64,000 bases of DNA from Kitasatospora kifunensis (GTDB lineage: Bacteria > Actinomycetota > Actinomycetes > Streptomycetales > Streptomycetaceae). The stretch is from assembly GCF_014203855.1 (NCBI RefSeq), contig NZ_JACHJV010000004.1:93789-157788 (forward strand), given 5' to 3'. Below the pieces are notes generated by a model. That model did no database searches. It was not told where the DNA came from and worked only from the letters and a program-made list of their open reading frames with translations. Position numbers and translations under genes: made by a program. Below, piece after piece: positions 17,272 through 24,733 of this stretch. The first letter of the stretch is position 1. The number at the start of each line of letters is the position of its first letter.

Positions 17272-18363
17272 TCACTCAGCGTCGTCGCCCGGGGCGGCGA
17301 TGAGGAGGCTGGTGAGCTGGAGCTCGACCAGGTGGAGGGCCGCTTCGGTGTCGTCCAGCGAGGTGGACAGCAGCTCGGAGTGCTCGGCGGTGGCTGCCTT
17401 CAGGGCGGTGAAGCGCTGGTGGAGCTTGCTCACCTCCTCCGGCTTGGCGTCGCGCTGGGCCTCGGCGATCTCCTGCGCGAGCCGGTCGAGGTCGTCCTTC
17501 GCCTTGGTGGTGAAAGCGCCGATGATCATCTGCCGCATCTCCTCCTGGTCCGGCAGCGGGATGCGGAAGAGGTTGCTGCCGGGGCCGAACCGGCCCACCA
17601 GTTCCCGCAATGCCGTCAGGGTCTCGGCGTGCTGGCGGTGGACGTAGTAGACGCCCCCGGTGGGCCGCACCCGGACGGCGTTGAGGTGCTCGACGTACTG
17701 GCGGATCATGGAGCGGAGCTTGTCACCGGTCAGGTAGGTGCAGCGGAGCCTGAAGCTCTTCTCGATGTCGGCGAGCATCTCGTGCACGACCGTCCGTTCG
17801 GCCTCGGGAAGTGCAGCGATGGCCTGGTGGTCCGGCTCGACCTGCAGGGTGCCGGCGCCTGCAGCCTTGGAGCCGGTGTTGTCACGGTGGAAGACGCAGA
17901 CAGCCAGGCGGGTGTCGTAGGTGAGGCTGGTCTTCTTCGCGTCGCGGACCTCACGCACCAGGTGTCGGACGATCTGGAATGCGTCGCGTCGGACCGGGCG
18001 CACCATCAGCACGGCTGAGCGGTTGAACTCGCTCGGCGTGCGGCGGCGCCGCCGCCCGGGCCGGCTGGTGGCGGTGGGGTCGTCCAGGGGGTAGGTCCGC
18101 CGTACGCCGCCGTCTGCGCCGGTGACCTTCTCGTAGGCATCGTCGGCGCGCAGGTCCGGCGGCAGGAAGTCGGTGTCGAGGTTCAGCTCGTTGAACCACC
18201 GCTCCAGGTCGTCCCGGGTGATCTCGCTGTCGAAGATGCTGTAGAGGACGAGGTGGCCGAGCAGGGGGGATTGGTCGCCGGTCATCGCCGCGGTGTACGA
18301 GTCGAAGGCGGAGTCGCCGGTGGCGAGGTCGGGGAGCTGTTGCTCCGGCTGCTGTGCGGTCAT
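17272..18363 (-). CDS. third component of a MoxR-vWA unit (DUF6744-like)
   Basis: Encodes 363 aa from ATG 18363 with GGAG 10 bp upstream. It has a low-complexity N-terminus, a basic RPGRRRRRTPSEFNR linker and a core containing VRPVRRDAFQIVRHLVREVR, TRLAVCVFHRDN and a GGVYYVHRQHAETL segment. A C-terminal helical coiled region follows. From memory this resembles DUF6744, found in actinobacteria and their phages. It follows the AAA+ and vWA genes on the same strand, where a variable third partner is common in MoxR-vWA systems, so it may be the substrate, adaptor or effector. Its promoter region carries the AAAACGGCCGTTTT palindrome 17 bp upstream of the start. No activity can be read directly. 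Confidence 0.75.
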   Translation of the reverse strand: MTAQQPEQQLPDLATGDSAFDSYTAAMTGDQSPLLGHLVLYSIFDSEITRDDLERWFNELNLDTDFLPPDLRADDAYEKVTGADGGVRRTYPLDDPTATSRPGRRRRRTPSEFNRSAVLMVRPVRRDAFQIVRHLVREVRDAKKTSLTYDTRLAVCVFHRDNTGSKAAGAGTLQVEPDHQAIAALPEAERTVVHEMLADIEKSFRLRCTYLTGDKLRSMIRQYVEHLNAVRVRPTGGVYYVHRQHAETLTALRELVGRFGPGSNLFRIPLPDQEEMRQMIIGAFTTKAKDDLDRLAQEIAEAQRDAKPEEVSKLHQRFTALKAATAEHSELLSTSLDDTEAALHLVELQLTSLLIAAPGDDAE

Positions 18364-18375
18364 GCTCGGCTCCAA

Positions 18376-18397
18376 TGCGAAAACGGCCGTTTTGGCA
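18376..18397. promoter_or_regulatory. palindromic operator copy 2 (AAAACGGCCGTTTT core)
   Basis: The 14-bp core AAAACGGCCGTTTT (18380-18393) is flanked by TGCG and GGCA, making a 22-bp site with one mismatched pair. It lies in the 66-bp gap between the vWA gene and the third gene, overlapping the expected promoter or leader of the latter. The same core lies at the centre of the 42-bp palindrome upstream of the AAA+ gene. Confidence 0.65.
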
Positions 18398-18429
18398 GAT
18401 GTGCGCTGCTGCTACTGGCTGGTGCGTGG

Positions 18430-20067
18430 TCAGATGAGGCGGAAGAGGTCGGCGGCGCGGTGGGTGTCGGCCAGGTCGTCGATGCTCCGCAGGTTGTCGC
18501 ACAGGGCGTCGAGCACGGAGCCCGGCGCCGCAGCGGTCGGGGCTCCGATCGCGATGCCGAAGACGCGGAAGCCGAGTTCGTGGCGGGCCGCGTTCCAGCG
18601 GCGCATCCAGTCCTCGCCGACCGCGCACTCGGCGTCGGTGATCAGCACGATGTCCCCGCGCGGGCGCCCCGCGTCGTTGTACTCAGCCGCCAGCAGGTCG
18701 ACGGCTTCACCGAGTGGGGACTCGAAGTCCGTGCCGCCGCCGAAGAAGTGCTCGGCCAGCTCGGCGACGTCGCCGATGGCGGCGGGCCGGGAGGCCGGGA
18801 AGCGGAAGACGCGGATCTGGTGGGCCGAGGAGAAGAGGATGCACGCGAAGTCGCGCCGCGGTACTGCCTGGCGGGCCTGGTCCAGCAGCGCCAGCGCGCC
18901 GGCCTTCGCCCAGGCCTCGCCGGTCGGCGCCCCCCGCTGGCCCCGGTACGGGTAGTTCATGGAGTCCGAGCAGTCCACGCAGGCGATGATCGCGCCCTGT
19001 CCGGTCTCCTGCTCGCCGCGGCTGTCGTAGAGCATCAGCTCGCCCTGTGCGAATCGGGACGCGAATACCGCCCGCAGCTCGGGCACGGCCAGGGCGGCCA
19101 GCTCGGCGGGGACCAGGCGCGAGAGGTCGGCTCCGAGGGTGATGCCGACCAGCTCACCGGGGGCGTGCTCGATGCGGCGGGCCCGCTCGCCGGCGGCCAT
19201 CTGCCTGAAGCGCCCGATCAGGTCGGCGAACCGGGCCAGCCGGCCGGTGCGCAGGCGCTGCGCGAGCTGGGCGCGCTCCTGGAAGTCCATCCGCTCCAGC
19301 TGCCCGGGCTCCACGCCCCACGCCCGCATGACGGCTGTCTCCTCCTGCGTCTCGGTCGCGGCCTTGGTCAGGGCCTTCCGGACGGCGGAGCGGATACCCG
19401 GTGCCGCAGCAGCAACCTCCGCCAAGGCGTGGTCGAGGGCCCGGGCCGCGGCCTGGTCGGCGTCCTCAGCGTGCCGGATCGCGGTCTTCACCGCGCTCGC
19501 GGCGTCCTCGGGCACCGTTCCGTCGGCGTCTGCCTGGCCGGCGGCCTGCCGCAGTGCTTCCGCGACTGCCTCGGCGCGCGCTGCAGCCTGGTGCTGCGCC
19601 TGCTCTGCGCGCTGCGCCTGGTCCTGGGCCTGCTCGGTCTGCTCCAGGAGCTCGCGCAGCTGCCGGGTCAGGGCGAGGACCGCCATGGCGGCGGCGTAGG
19701 GGTCTCCGGCGGTCTCGCGGCGTAGCTCGGCGAGCTCGGGGGAGGCTGCCATCGCGGTGATGACCTGGTGGTTGACCAGCCGGGAGGGTGCCATGGCTGC
19801 CCGTTCCCGGATCTCGGGGGTCACCTTGTAGGCGGCCAAGAAGGCGTCCTGCAGCAGGTCTTCGACGTGGTCGTGGTGCTCCTGCAGGTCGTCGGCGAGT
19901 TCGCGCAGCGCCGGGGCCTGGGTGTAGGTGTCGCGCCAGGACAGCCGGTCGAAGCGGTCACCGACGACCGCGGTGGTGTGCTGCTCCGGGGCGGCGCCGC
20001 CGGTCAGGCCGAGCCACCGGCCGGCCTGGCGGCCCAGGGTCTTGAGCTTGTTCAGCGTCTTGCCCAC
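18430..20067 (-). CDS. vWA-domain protein, ViaA/CoxE-like
   Basis: Encodes 545 aa. An N-terminal helical region with a long coiled coil (about residues 130-200, rich in EQAQDQAQRAEQAQHQ) is followed by a C-terminal von Willebrand A domain. The metal-ion site is intact: ACVDCSDSMNYP (DxSxS near residue 362), a threonine in FGGGTDFESPL, and an aspartate in VLITDAECAV. MoxR-type AAA+ ATPases act with such vWA proteins, as in E. coli RavA-ViaA, to remodel partner proteins. The AAA+ gene ends 29 bp upstream and the third gene starts 66 bp downstream, so the three look like one unit. Confidence 0.85.
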   Translation of the reverse strand: MGKTLNKLKTLGRQAGRWLGLTGGAAPEQHTTAVVGDRFDRLSWRDTYTQAPALRELADDLQEHHDHVEDLLQDAFLAAYKVTPEIRERAAMAPSRLVNHQVITAMAASPELAELRRETAGDPYAAAMAVLALTRQLRELLEQTEQAQDQAQRAEQAQHQAAARAEAVAEALRQAAGQADADGTVPEDAASAVKTAIRHAEDADQAAARALDHALAEVAAAAPGIRSAVRKALTKAATETQEETAVMRAWGVEPGQLERMDFQERAQLAQRLRTGRLARFADLIGRFRQMAAGERARRIEHAPGELVGITLGADLSRLVPAELAALAVPELRAVFASRFAQGELMLYDSRGEQETGQGAIIACVDCSDSMNYPYRGQRGAPTGEAWAKAGALALLDQARQAVPRRDFACILFSSAHQIRVFRFPASRPAAIGDVAELAEHFFGGGTDFESPLGEAVDLLAAEYNDAGRPRGDIVLITDAECAVGEDWMRRWNAARHELGFRVFGIAIGAPTAAAPGSVLDALCDNLRSIDDLADTHRAADLFRLI

Positions 20068-20096
20068 GCTCGGGCCTCCCTCTGCTCGTCAGCCGC

Positions 20097-21308
20097 TCAG
20101 AGCTGGCTCTGGATCATGCTCGCGTCCAGACCCAGGCCCTCGGTCAGCATCCGGGCGTAGACAGCGCGCTGGCGGCCGATCACGCGGTCCAGGGTCGCGG
20201 TGGAGCGCCCCGAGGAGAGCGCGTCGTCGCGCAACTTCGTCAACTGCTTCCCGGCCCTGGTGAGCTTGGGGTTCGCCTCCTTGATCGCCCAGTCGCGCAA
20301 CTTCTCCCGGGACTGCCCGGCCTTGGCCTCCAGAGCGGTCTCCAGGTCGCTGATCTGGTCCTCCAGGTCGAGCGCCTCCTTGGCGTGCGGGTTGACCAGC
20401 TGCAGGACTTCGCGCTCCACGGTGGGCCGGTCGGCGGGGGAGTCCCACAACACGTGGGTGAGCACCGCCAGGTCGCCTTCGGCCACTTCGTCGCGGCCGT
20501 CCAGGAACGCGGACGCCTGCAGCAGCCGGACGGCCTGGCGCCAGCGCCGGTCGGAGGCGACCAGCTCCTTGCGGCGCAGAGCCGCACGCAAGGTGCAGAT
20601 GGCGTCCACGATCGAGTCCGGCACCGCCACGGCGGGCACCGTCACCTCGACCGCGTGCTTCAGGGCCGCGAGCGGGACCGTCGTGCGCGTCGGCGCGAGC
20701 TGCGGCGCGGTCGCCGAGCGGACCAGCGCAGCGAAGTTCGATGGGTCAGCGAGGTAGCCGACCTCGATGCGCACCAGCAGCCGGTCGTAGATCGCCGCGG
20801 TGTCCTCGCCCGAGGGGAGTTCGTTGCTGGCGGTGATGGCGCTGATCAGTGGGCATCGGATCGGCTCCCCGCCGTTCTCCGGGTGGTAGAGCCGCTCGTT
20901 CAGGAAGCCCAATGTCTCGTTCAGAGCCGCGCTGCTGCACTTGAAGATCTCGTCGATGAACGCGATGTCGGCGGTTGTGGCACGCCCCTCGAAGATCTGC
21001 CGGTACTCGCCGCGGCTCAGCGCGGCCACGTCGATCGGGCCGAACATCCGGGTGGGAGCGGTGAATTTGCTGAGCAGGATCTCCCACAGGGACGCCCCGT
21101 CGATCCGGCTGGTCAGCTCCCTGGCCAGCTCGGATTTTGCCGTCCCTGGAGGGCCCAGCAGCAGGCTGTGCTGGCCGGCGAGCACAGCGACCGTCAGCGT
21201 TCGCACCACGTCGTCGCGTTCGAAGTACAGCGCCGACAGTTCCTCGACCACGGCGCGCAGTTGCTGCGCGGTGTCCAGCTGGTCAGTGACTGGAGCTGAC
21301 CTACCCAT
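20097..21308 (-). CDS. MoxR/RavA-type AAA+ ATPase
   Basis: Encodes 403 aa from ATG 21308, chosen for a GGGAGG ribosome-binding site; a longer in-frame reading would cross the operator palindrome. Walker A is GPPGTAKSEL (about residues 47-56), Walker B is AFIDEIFKCS (about 113-122), sensor 1 lies in AITASNELP, and an arginine-finger region YDRLLVRIEV is present. These are the hallmarks of MoxR-family ATPases closest to RavA, with a C-terminal helical bundle. It would work as a hexamer on a client selected by the vWA partner. First gene of the unit, with a 42-bp perfect palindrome 43 bp upstream of the start. Confidence 0.9.
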   Translation of the reverse strand: MGRSAPVTDQLDTAQQLRAVVEELSALYFERDDVVRTLTVAVLAGQHSLLLGPPGTAKSELARELTSRIDGASLWEILLSKFTAPTRMFGPIDVAALSRGEYRQIFEGRATTADIAFIDEIFKCSSAALNETLGFLNERLYHPENGGEPIRCPLISAITASNELPSGEDTAAIYDRLLVRIEVGYLADPSNFAALVRSATAPQLAPTRTTVPLAALKHAVEVTVPAVAVPDSIVDAICTLRAALRRKELVASDRRWRQAVRLLQASAFLDGRDEVAEGDLAVLTHVLWDSPADRPTVEREVLQLVNPHAKEALDLEDQISDLETALEAKAGQSREKLRDWAIKEANPKLTRAGKQLTKLRDDALSSGRSTATLDRVIGRQRAVYARMLTEGLGLDASMIQSQL

Positions 21309-21351
21309 GACAGACCTCCCTGCTCGGATGACAAGCCGCTCGCACACTATC

Positions 21352-21393
21352 GGCGTGGGGGTGCCAAAACGGCCGTTTTGGCACCCCCACGCC
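21352..21393. promoter_or_regulatory. 42-bp perfect palindrome upstream of the MoxR-vWA unit (operator copy 1)
   Basis: Positions 21352-21393 are fully self-complementary. The inner 18 bp are CCAAAACGGCCGTTTTGG and the outer arms are GGCGTGGGGGTG and its complement. It sits between the divergent AAA+ gene (start 21308) and the plus-strand gene at 21543. The inner core is repeated upstream of the third gene of the unit, which argues for a shared repressor or activator site, not a chance hairpin. Confidence 0.75.
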
Positions 21394-21542
21394 CTGATCA
21401 GGCGATGCGCCTGGTCGGTCCCTGGTCGGTCTCCGGTTGATTCCCGGCTGCGGAGCCCATTTCGCGCCTCGGGCCACCTTCGGTGGTGCACGCTGCTCTC
21501 GACAGCCCACAGAGCGACCATCAACTCCGAGAGGACGCACCG

Positions 21543-22232
21543 ATGGCCCCCGACGACCAGGCAGCTACGAGCGCGGCTTCAACGCCGGAAATCCTGCTGC
21601 AGCTGCTCAAGCGCGACTGGCCGGACGCCCGCGCCTTCCTAAAGCCGGACCGCCTCGCCATACTGATCGACCGGCTCAAGGCCCTGGCCGGGGCCAGCGA
21701 CCAGGCGGACCGCACCGAGGCGCTGCGCCAAGCCCTCCCGCTGTTGGACCCCCTTCCCACCAACCACGCTGTCCGGGCGGCAGCCCGGCAGATCATCACG
21801 GACCTGCCGGACGTGCCGCCGGTGAGCGAGCTGCCGACAGACCTGCAGCTGTGGCTGGCGAACCCCGCCGGCGACCGGCCCAGCACCGCCGAGATCATCA
21901 CCACCGCGCAATCGAGCCTGCTCAAGGCTCCCACTTTCACCGCTGCCGAAGCCGGTCTCAGCTCGACCGCCTCGACCCCGGATCTGATCCGGCTGGTCGA
22001 TCCGCAGGGGGAGCCGCGCTTCCCGGTGTTCCAGTTCGAGGCCGGCACCAAGCAGCCGCTGGACGTCGTGGTGCGGATCAACCGGATGCTGCTCGCCGAC
22101 GTGGACCCGTGGGGAGTCGCGTACTGGTGGCTGACCTGGAACCACTGGATCGGCGCCGTTCCGGCCGCCGAGGTCGGTCGGATGACGGACGACCAGCTGC
22201 TCGAAGCCGTAGCAGTTCTGCTGGGCGACTGA
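21543..22232 (+). CDS. hypothetical protein with an Xre/MbcA/ParS-like antitoxin C-terminus
   Basis: Encodes 229 aa from ATG 21543 with GAGAGGA upstream. The N-terminal half is helical with no clear match. The C-terminal 70 residues read LIRLVDPQGEPRFPVFQFE ... RINRMLLADVDPWGVAYWWLTWNH ... EAVAVLLGD. This is the order seen in RES-Xre and MbcA-type antitoxins (FP.(F/W)QF ... LDP....WL..PN....G..P...L). No RES-type toxin gene is adjacent, so it may be an orphan antitoxin, a fused regulator or simply a relative. It is divergent from the MoxR-type gene and shares its palindrome-bearing intergenic region. Confidence 0.65.
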   Translation: MAPDDQAATSAASTPEILLQLLKRDWPDARAFLKPDRLAILIDRLKALAGASDQADRTEALRQALPLLDPLPTNHAVRAAARQIITDLPDVPPVSELPTDLQLWLANPAGDRPSTAEIITTAQSSLLKAPTFTAAEAGLSSTASTPDLIRLVDPQGEPRFPVFQFEAGTKQPLDVVVRINRMLLADVDPWGVAYWWLTWNHWIGAVPAAEVGRMTDDQLLEAVAVLLGD

Positions 22233-22314
22233 GCTGCGGCCACAGAACCCGCTACGCTCCAGGGCCGGTCTTCGGCAGAATGGCCGCCCAAGATCATCGA
22301 ACCGGGGGCATGCC

Positions 22315-22914
22315 ATGATCATCTTGATCGCTGTCGTTGTCGGCCTCAACGCCGCGCTCTTCGCCGCGTTCCTGTCGAGAGCCACGCGCGCGCTCGGCGT
22401 GCTCGCCATCAGCGTGCTCGCCGCCGGCGCCTACGGGGGTGGCAGCTACGCCCTGCTTCACCTGCTGCTGCCGCACGGGCTCCCCCACTTCTCCGGCTCG
22501 CCCCAGCTGATCGTCCCGGCTGCCGTCGTGCTGGCCGCCGCTGCAGTGGCGCTCGTGGTAGCGAGCCGGATCCGCCTGCGCCGCCTGGTGGGTCGTCAGC
22601 ACGCACGGTACGCCGAGCTGTGGGCCGAGCTCAGCCGCGAGCTGCACGACCGCTACCCCGGCGAACTCACCCCCGAGCAGGACCAGGTGAACGGCCACCT
22701 CGCAGCCGCGGCTGCCGCCCACTGGTGGCGCGGCCGCGCAGCCCTGACCGAGCTGCGCCAGGGCGCGGTGCACGGCGTCGAGGTGGTCCGCGACGTCGCC
22801 CGCACGCGCCAGGGTCCCGATCTCAAGGCCAAGCTGCCCGCGCTGGTCGCCGCCCGCGGGGACGTCCTCGATGCGGTCCGCCGGTACTTCCCGTCCGCAC
22901 CCAGCCGCCTGTAG
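22315..22914 (+). CDS. hypothetical membrane protein
   Basis: Encodes 199 aa from an ATG just after a GGGGG run. Three hydrophobic segments occupy the first 90 residues (about 3-22, 28-50 and 65-85). A 110-residue charged helical cytoplasmic tail follows, containing ARYAELWAELSRELHDRYP. No catalytic motif is visible and the family is not recognised. Confidence 0.6.
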   Translation: MIILIAVVVGLNAALFAAFLSRATRALGVLAISVLAAGAYGGGSYALLHLLLPHGLPHFSGSPQLIVPAAVVLAAAAVALVVASRIRLRRLVGRQHARYAELWAELSRELHDRYPGELTPEQDQVNGHLAAAAAAHWWRGRAALTELRQGAVHGVEVVRDVARTRQGPDLKAKLPALVAARGDVLDAVRRYFPSAPSRL

Positions 22915-23021
22915 CCGATCGGCTGCGGCGCAGCCCCGCGAAAAGCTGATCAAGGTGTCCCTGGCGGCGGGTAGCGTCGGCCCGAGGTGCCCGATTCGCC
23001 AACACCGCAGGGGGTCAGCAG

Positions 23022-24341
23022 ATGATGCGTCACCAGAACGTCGCGCCGGGCGAAGGCGGCGGGTTCCGGTACGAGACCGGCGCGCAGGTCTGGGCCCGCG
23101 AGAAGAGCACCAGGGCCTGGGTGTACCTGCCACCCGGGACCGCCGACACGGTGCGCCCCGACGGACTGACCTGGAAGGCCTACGCGAAGGCCGGCAACCT
23201 GCTGTGCGGATACCCGGGGTGTGCTGTCCCCTTCGCCAGCGCGCACGGCGGGGTGCAGAAACGCCACCACTTCGTTCACCCCAAGGGCGGGGTGAGCCAC
23301 GCGGAGACCGGTGGGGAGCTCATCTGGCACCTGACGGCGAAGGAGACCGTCCGGGCGTGGGCGGCCGGCGCCGAGCAGTTCCAGGGCTGGGCGATCCACG
23401 TGGACGACGTGCCCATCGTGATGCCCGAGGGATGGCGCCGACCCGACGTACTGCTGATCTCGCCCGACGAGCAACGCAGGATCGCCTTCGAGGTGCAGTA
23501 CTCCGAGCTGACCGGCAGCCAGTGGCTGGCCCGGCATCGGCACTACGAGCGAGCCGGGGTGGTGGACATCTGGCTGTTCGCGCCGATCCCGGGCCCGCTG
23601 TGGCGCCGCCCCCGCAACGTTCCCAGGCACAACGACGCCCTGTTCCGCGGCACCTGGGAGATCTCCACCCAGCTCAGCCCGGTGCACGCCACCATGCTGG
23701 AGGAAGGACGGGTCCCTCTGTGGCTCGACCCGTCCGCGCTGGCGGTGGGGACCGCGACGGCCCAGTACCGGCGGACCTGGTTCCCCACCCGCGACACCGA
23801 GCAGCTCTGGGCGCGGCGGAAGAGCGGGACTCCGTCCGTGCTCGTGCCCGAGCCCGACTTCGCGGCCTGCTGGGTGAGTTCCGACGCGCTCGCCACCTGC
23901 ACGGTGGACATGCGGACGGGCGAGTTGGAGACGCCGACGCGGCGCCTGCAGAGGAGCAGCCTCGAACGCGATCAGCGGGCCGAGGAACGGTGGCGCAGCC
24001 GGCAGGAGGAGGAGCGCCGAAGCGCGGCCGCGGCGCGGGCGGCCGCAGAGAAGGCTCGATTGGCCGAGGCCGCCGAGCGCCGGTCCGCCGAGCTTGAGCG
24101 TCGGCAGGCTCAGCAGGAGCTCCACGCTGGTGAACGGCAGGCCGCGCTGTCCGCGCTGCATACCGCGCAGCAGGCCGCCGCTTCCCGACCCGAGCGCGAG
24201 GATGAAGTGGAACACGAGGAACCGCAGCAGATCGCTCCTCCCGTTCCCCCGGTTCCTGCTGAGCGTCCCGAGGTGCCGCCTGTCCCGCGGCGGCGGCGAT
24301 CGGTGCGCGATGTGCTCCCCCGGTGGCTCGGCGGCCGGTAG
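23022..24341 (+). CDS. CoiA-like competence/nuclease family protein
   Basis: Encodes 439 aa. After a short N-terminal part, CGYPGCAVPF and KRHHFVHPKGGVSH supply the C/H-rich segment typical of CoiA-like proteins. The nuclease core reads RRPDVLLISPDEQRRIAFEVQ (aspartate near residue 139, glutamate and glutamine near 156-158) followed by YERAGVVDIWLF. This fits a PD-(D/E)xK-type fold with D...ExQ. A long coiled coil (about residues 310-375) and a proline-rich basic tail ending PRWLGGR follow. It is clearly of the same family as the protein at 4405 but diverged. The tail may mediate protein contacts. Confidence 0.8.
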   Translation: MMRHQNVAPGEGGGFRYETGAQVWAREKSTRAWVYLPPGTADTVRPDGLTWKAYAKAGNLLCGYPGCAVPFASAHGGVQKRHHFVHPKGGVSHAETGGELIWHLTAKETVRAWAAGAEQFQGWAIHVDDVPIVMPEGWRRPDVLLISPDEQRRIAFEVQYSELTGSQWLARHRHYERAGVVDIWLFAPIPGPLWRRPRNVPRHNDALFRGTWEISTQLSPVHATMLEEGRVPLWLDPSALAVGTATAQYRRTWFPTRDTEQLWARRKSGTPSVLVPEPDFAACWVSSDALATCTVDMRTGELETPTRRLQRSSLERDQRAEERWRSRQEEERRSAAAARAAAEKARLAEAAERRSAELERRQAQQELHAGERQAALSALHTAQQAAASRPEREDEVEHEEPQQIAPPVPPVPAERPEVPPVPRRRRSVRDVLPRWLGGR

Positions 24342-24398
24342 CCCGCTGGTGGATCCGGCCACCGCGTGCCCAGCGGCGGCGGCTGTCGTTGGCAGAGC

Positions 24399-24620
24399 AT
24401 GAAGAGCACATACCGACGTAGCGGTGGTGGTCTGGGGCGGGGGCTCGACCTGGTGGGCACCGTGCCGGGGCCCGAGCGGAGCAGTCCCCGCCGGACGGTC
24501 GCAGAGCGCACCTTGGACGTCGCCCCGCTGGGGGCGGTCCTGGAGGATGCTCGGCGGCGGCGGCTGGCCCGGGCCTCCGAGGACTGGCGGCCGGCGGTGC
24601 CCGGCCAGCGCGAGCCCTGA
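24399..24620 (+). CDS. small basic hypothetical protein
   Basis: Encodes 73 aa (MKSTYRRSGGGLGRG...). It is arginine-rich and without recognised domains. Plus-strand orientation, good third-position GC and the strong hairpin after the stop support a real gene in the same transcript as the CoiA-like gene 57 bp upstream. No ribosome-binding site is obvious. Confidence 0.4.
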   Translation: MKSTYRRSGGGLGRGLDLVGTVPGPERSSPRRTVAERTLDVAPLGAVLEDARRRRLARASEDWRPAVPGQREP

Positions 24621-24638
24621 CGGGCCGTACTCCTGCCG

Positions 24639-24669
24639 GGGCCCCGCCGCGCTGCTCACGGCGGGGCCC
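24639..24669. terminator. GC-rich terminator between convergent genes
   Basis: GGGCCCCGCCG (24639-24649) pairs with CGGCGGGGCCC (24659-24669) around a 9-nt loop. It lies between the plus-strand stop at 24620 and the minus-strand stop at 24734. Confidence 0.7.
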
Positions 24670-24733
24670 GAACAGGGGCCCCAGCCTACGAAGCACGGGC
24701 CCGACCCACCAGAGGGCGGCCGGGCAGGCGGTC

